64,000 nt of DNA from NCBI RefSeq assembly GCF_030816075.1, contig NZ_JAUSXO010000001.1, positions 2,294,001-2,358,000 on the forward strand, read 5' to 3'. How positions within the stretch are numbered: position 1 is the stretch's first letter; each line of letters begins with the position of its first letter. Shown here one piece after another: positions 63,645 to 64,000 of this stretch. The position numbers and the translations under genes were made by a program. The DNA comes from Arthrobacter agilis. Lineage in GTDB: Bacteria; Actinomycetota; Actinomycetes; Actinomycetales; Micrococcaceae. The notes below the pieces were generated by a model. The model saw nothing but the letters and a program-made list of their open reading frames with translations, did not search any database and was not told where the DNA came from.

Positions 63645-64000
63645 ATGCGCGCGCATTACGGAAAAGTCACCGCGGCCTTTGCCATGATCTCTGCGCTGGC
63701 TCTCTCCGGCTGCTCAGCCGGCGGAGACAGCACGGAGGCAGGCGCCGACGCGGCTCCCTGCGAGGCCTCCGAGGGCCCCGTCACCCTGAACTTCACCACC
63801 TGGGTCCCCGGCATGGACAAGGTCGTCGAGCTGTGGAACGCCGACAACCCGGACATCCAGGTGCAGGTGCAGACCAGCCCCAACGGCAACTCGGGCACCT
63901 ACCAGAACTTCTTCAACCAGATCCAGGCGGGCAACGCCCCCGACCTGGGCCAGGTCGAGTACGACGCCCTGCCGAACTTCCGCGTGCAGGACGGCCTGGA
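63645..64000 (+). CDS. Sugar ABC transporter substrate-binding lipoprotein (partial)
   Basis: The first 118 residues of a CUT1-family binding protein are in the window. A signal peptide with lipobox ALSGC (C23) is followed by VTLNFTTWVPGMDKVVELWN, NPDIQVQVQTSPNG and the typical QAGNAPDLGQVEYDALP. AGGAAAG lies 4 nt before the ATG. It continues past the right edge and is fourth in the GH42 operon. Confidence 0.93.
   Translation, partial: MRAHYGKVTAAFAMISALALSGCSAGGDSTEAGADAAPCEASEGPVTLNFTTWVPGMDKVVELWNADNPDIQVQVQTSPNGNSGTYQNFFNQIQAGNAPDLGQVEYDALPNFRVQDGL

Overview
The window is high-GC, densely packed bacterial DNA that looks like an ordinary chromosome. Everything seen points to an actinobacterium of the Micrococcaceae (Arthrobacter-like): GTG and TTG starts are frequent, and typical families are present (GuaB3 next to GuaA and GuaB genes, DUF3817, a mycothiol-enzyme DinB/MDMPI fold, FBP_C, a His-tailed GroEL, and a GlpR-like protein beside rimJ and galU). 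No phage, IS element, rRNA, tRNA or CRISPR array was found. The genus is an inference from recalled gene order, not from a search.

Layout. 0-4.3 kb: end of a probable rmuC gene, then ispH, a membrane protein, xseA and xseB. 4.3-6.9 kb: a VOC protein, polyphosphate kinase 2 and an AlaA-type aminotransferase. 6.9-10.7 kb: a four-gene osmoprotectant ABC operon. 10.8-16 kb: BadF/NagK-type kinase, MFS transporter divergent from an Lrp/AsnC regulator, AlaX-type editing hydrolase, APH-fold phosphotransferase. 16-20.6 kb: GlpR-like protein, rimJ-like acetyltransferase and galU, divergent from 5-formyl-THF cyclo-ligase, an FmdB zinc ribbon and an SAF-domain protein. 20.7-28 kb: a 1354-residue degenerate helicase/nuclease protein, guaA, DUF3817 and SURF1. 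28-31.5 kb: a heterodimeric ABC exporter. 31.5-42.3 kb: PTS IIA, guaB3, an FBP_C protein, another ABC exporter, guaB, ribonuclease J, groL and groES. 42.5-46.4 kb: a siderophore-iron ABC operon. 46.4-56.5 kb: methyltransferase, HAD phosphatase, a two-component system, beta-lactamase-fold lipoprotein, DUF503, a LacI regulator, a small possible primase-type winged-helix protein, YbaK and PhzF. 56.5-64 kb: APC permease, VOC, MDMPI, and a GH42 beta-galactosidase operon with a sugar ABC importer that runs off the right edge.

How genes work together. guaA, guaB and guaB3 cover the GMP branch of purine metabolism but lie in separate transcription units. The iron operon has a DtxR-like box over its promoter. 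groES has a promoter built into two CIRCE operators. The GH42 operon has a TTGACA promoter with two matching LacI-type half-palindromic sites 46 bp apart. Strong hairpins close most convergent gene pairs.

The most notable signals are: (1) a large SF1-helicase/restriction-nuclease-like protein with both Walker motifs altered; (2) an ABC exporter pair whose degenerate motifs are reciprocal, so exactly one ATP site should work; (3) at least thirteen genes with a TAnnnT -10 hexamer only 6-7 nt before the start codon, which suggests widespread leaderless transcription; (4) a short, very tight G-quadruplex repeat in front of the AlaX gene; and (5) the galU-rimJ-glpR block without the MoeA/Glp gene that sits there in corynebacteria and mycobacteria.
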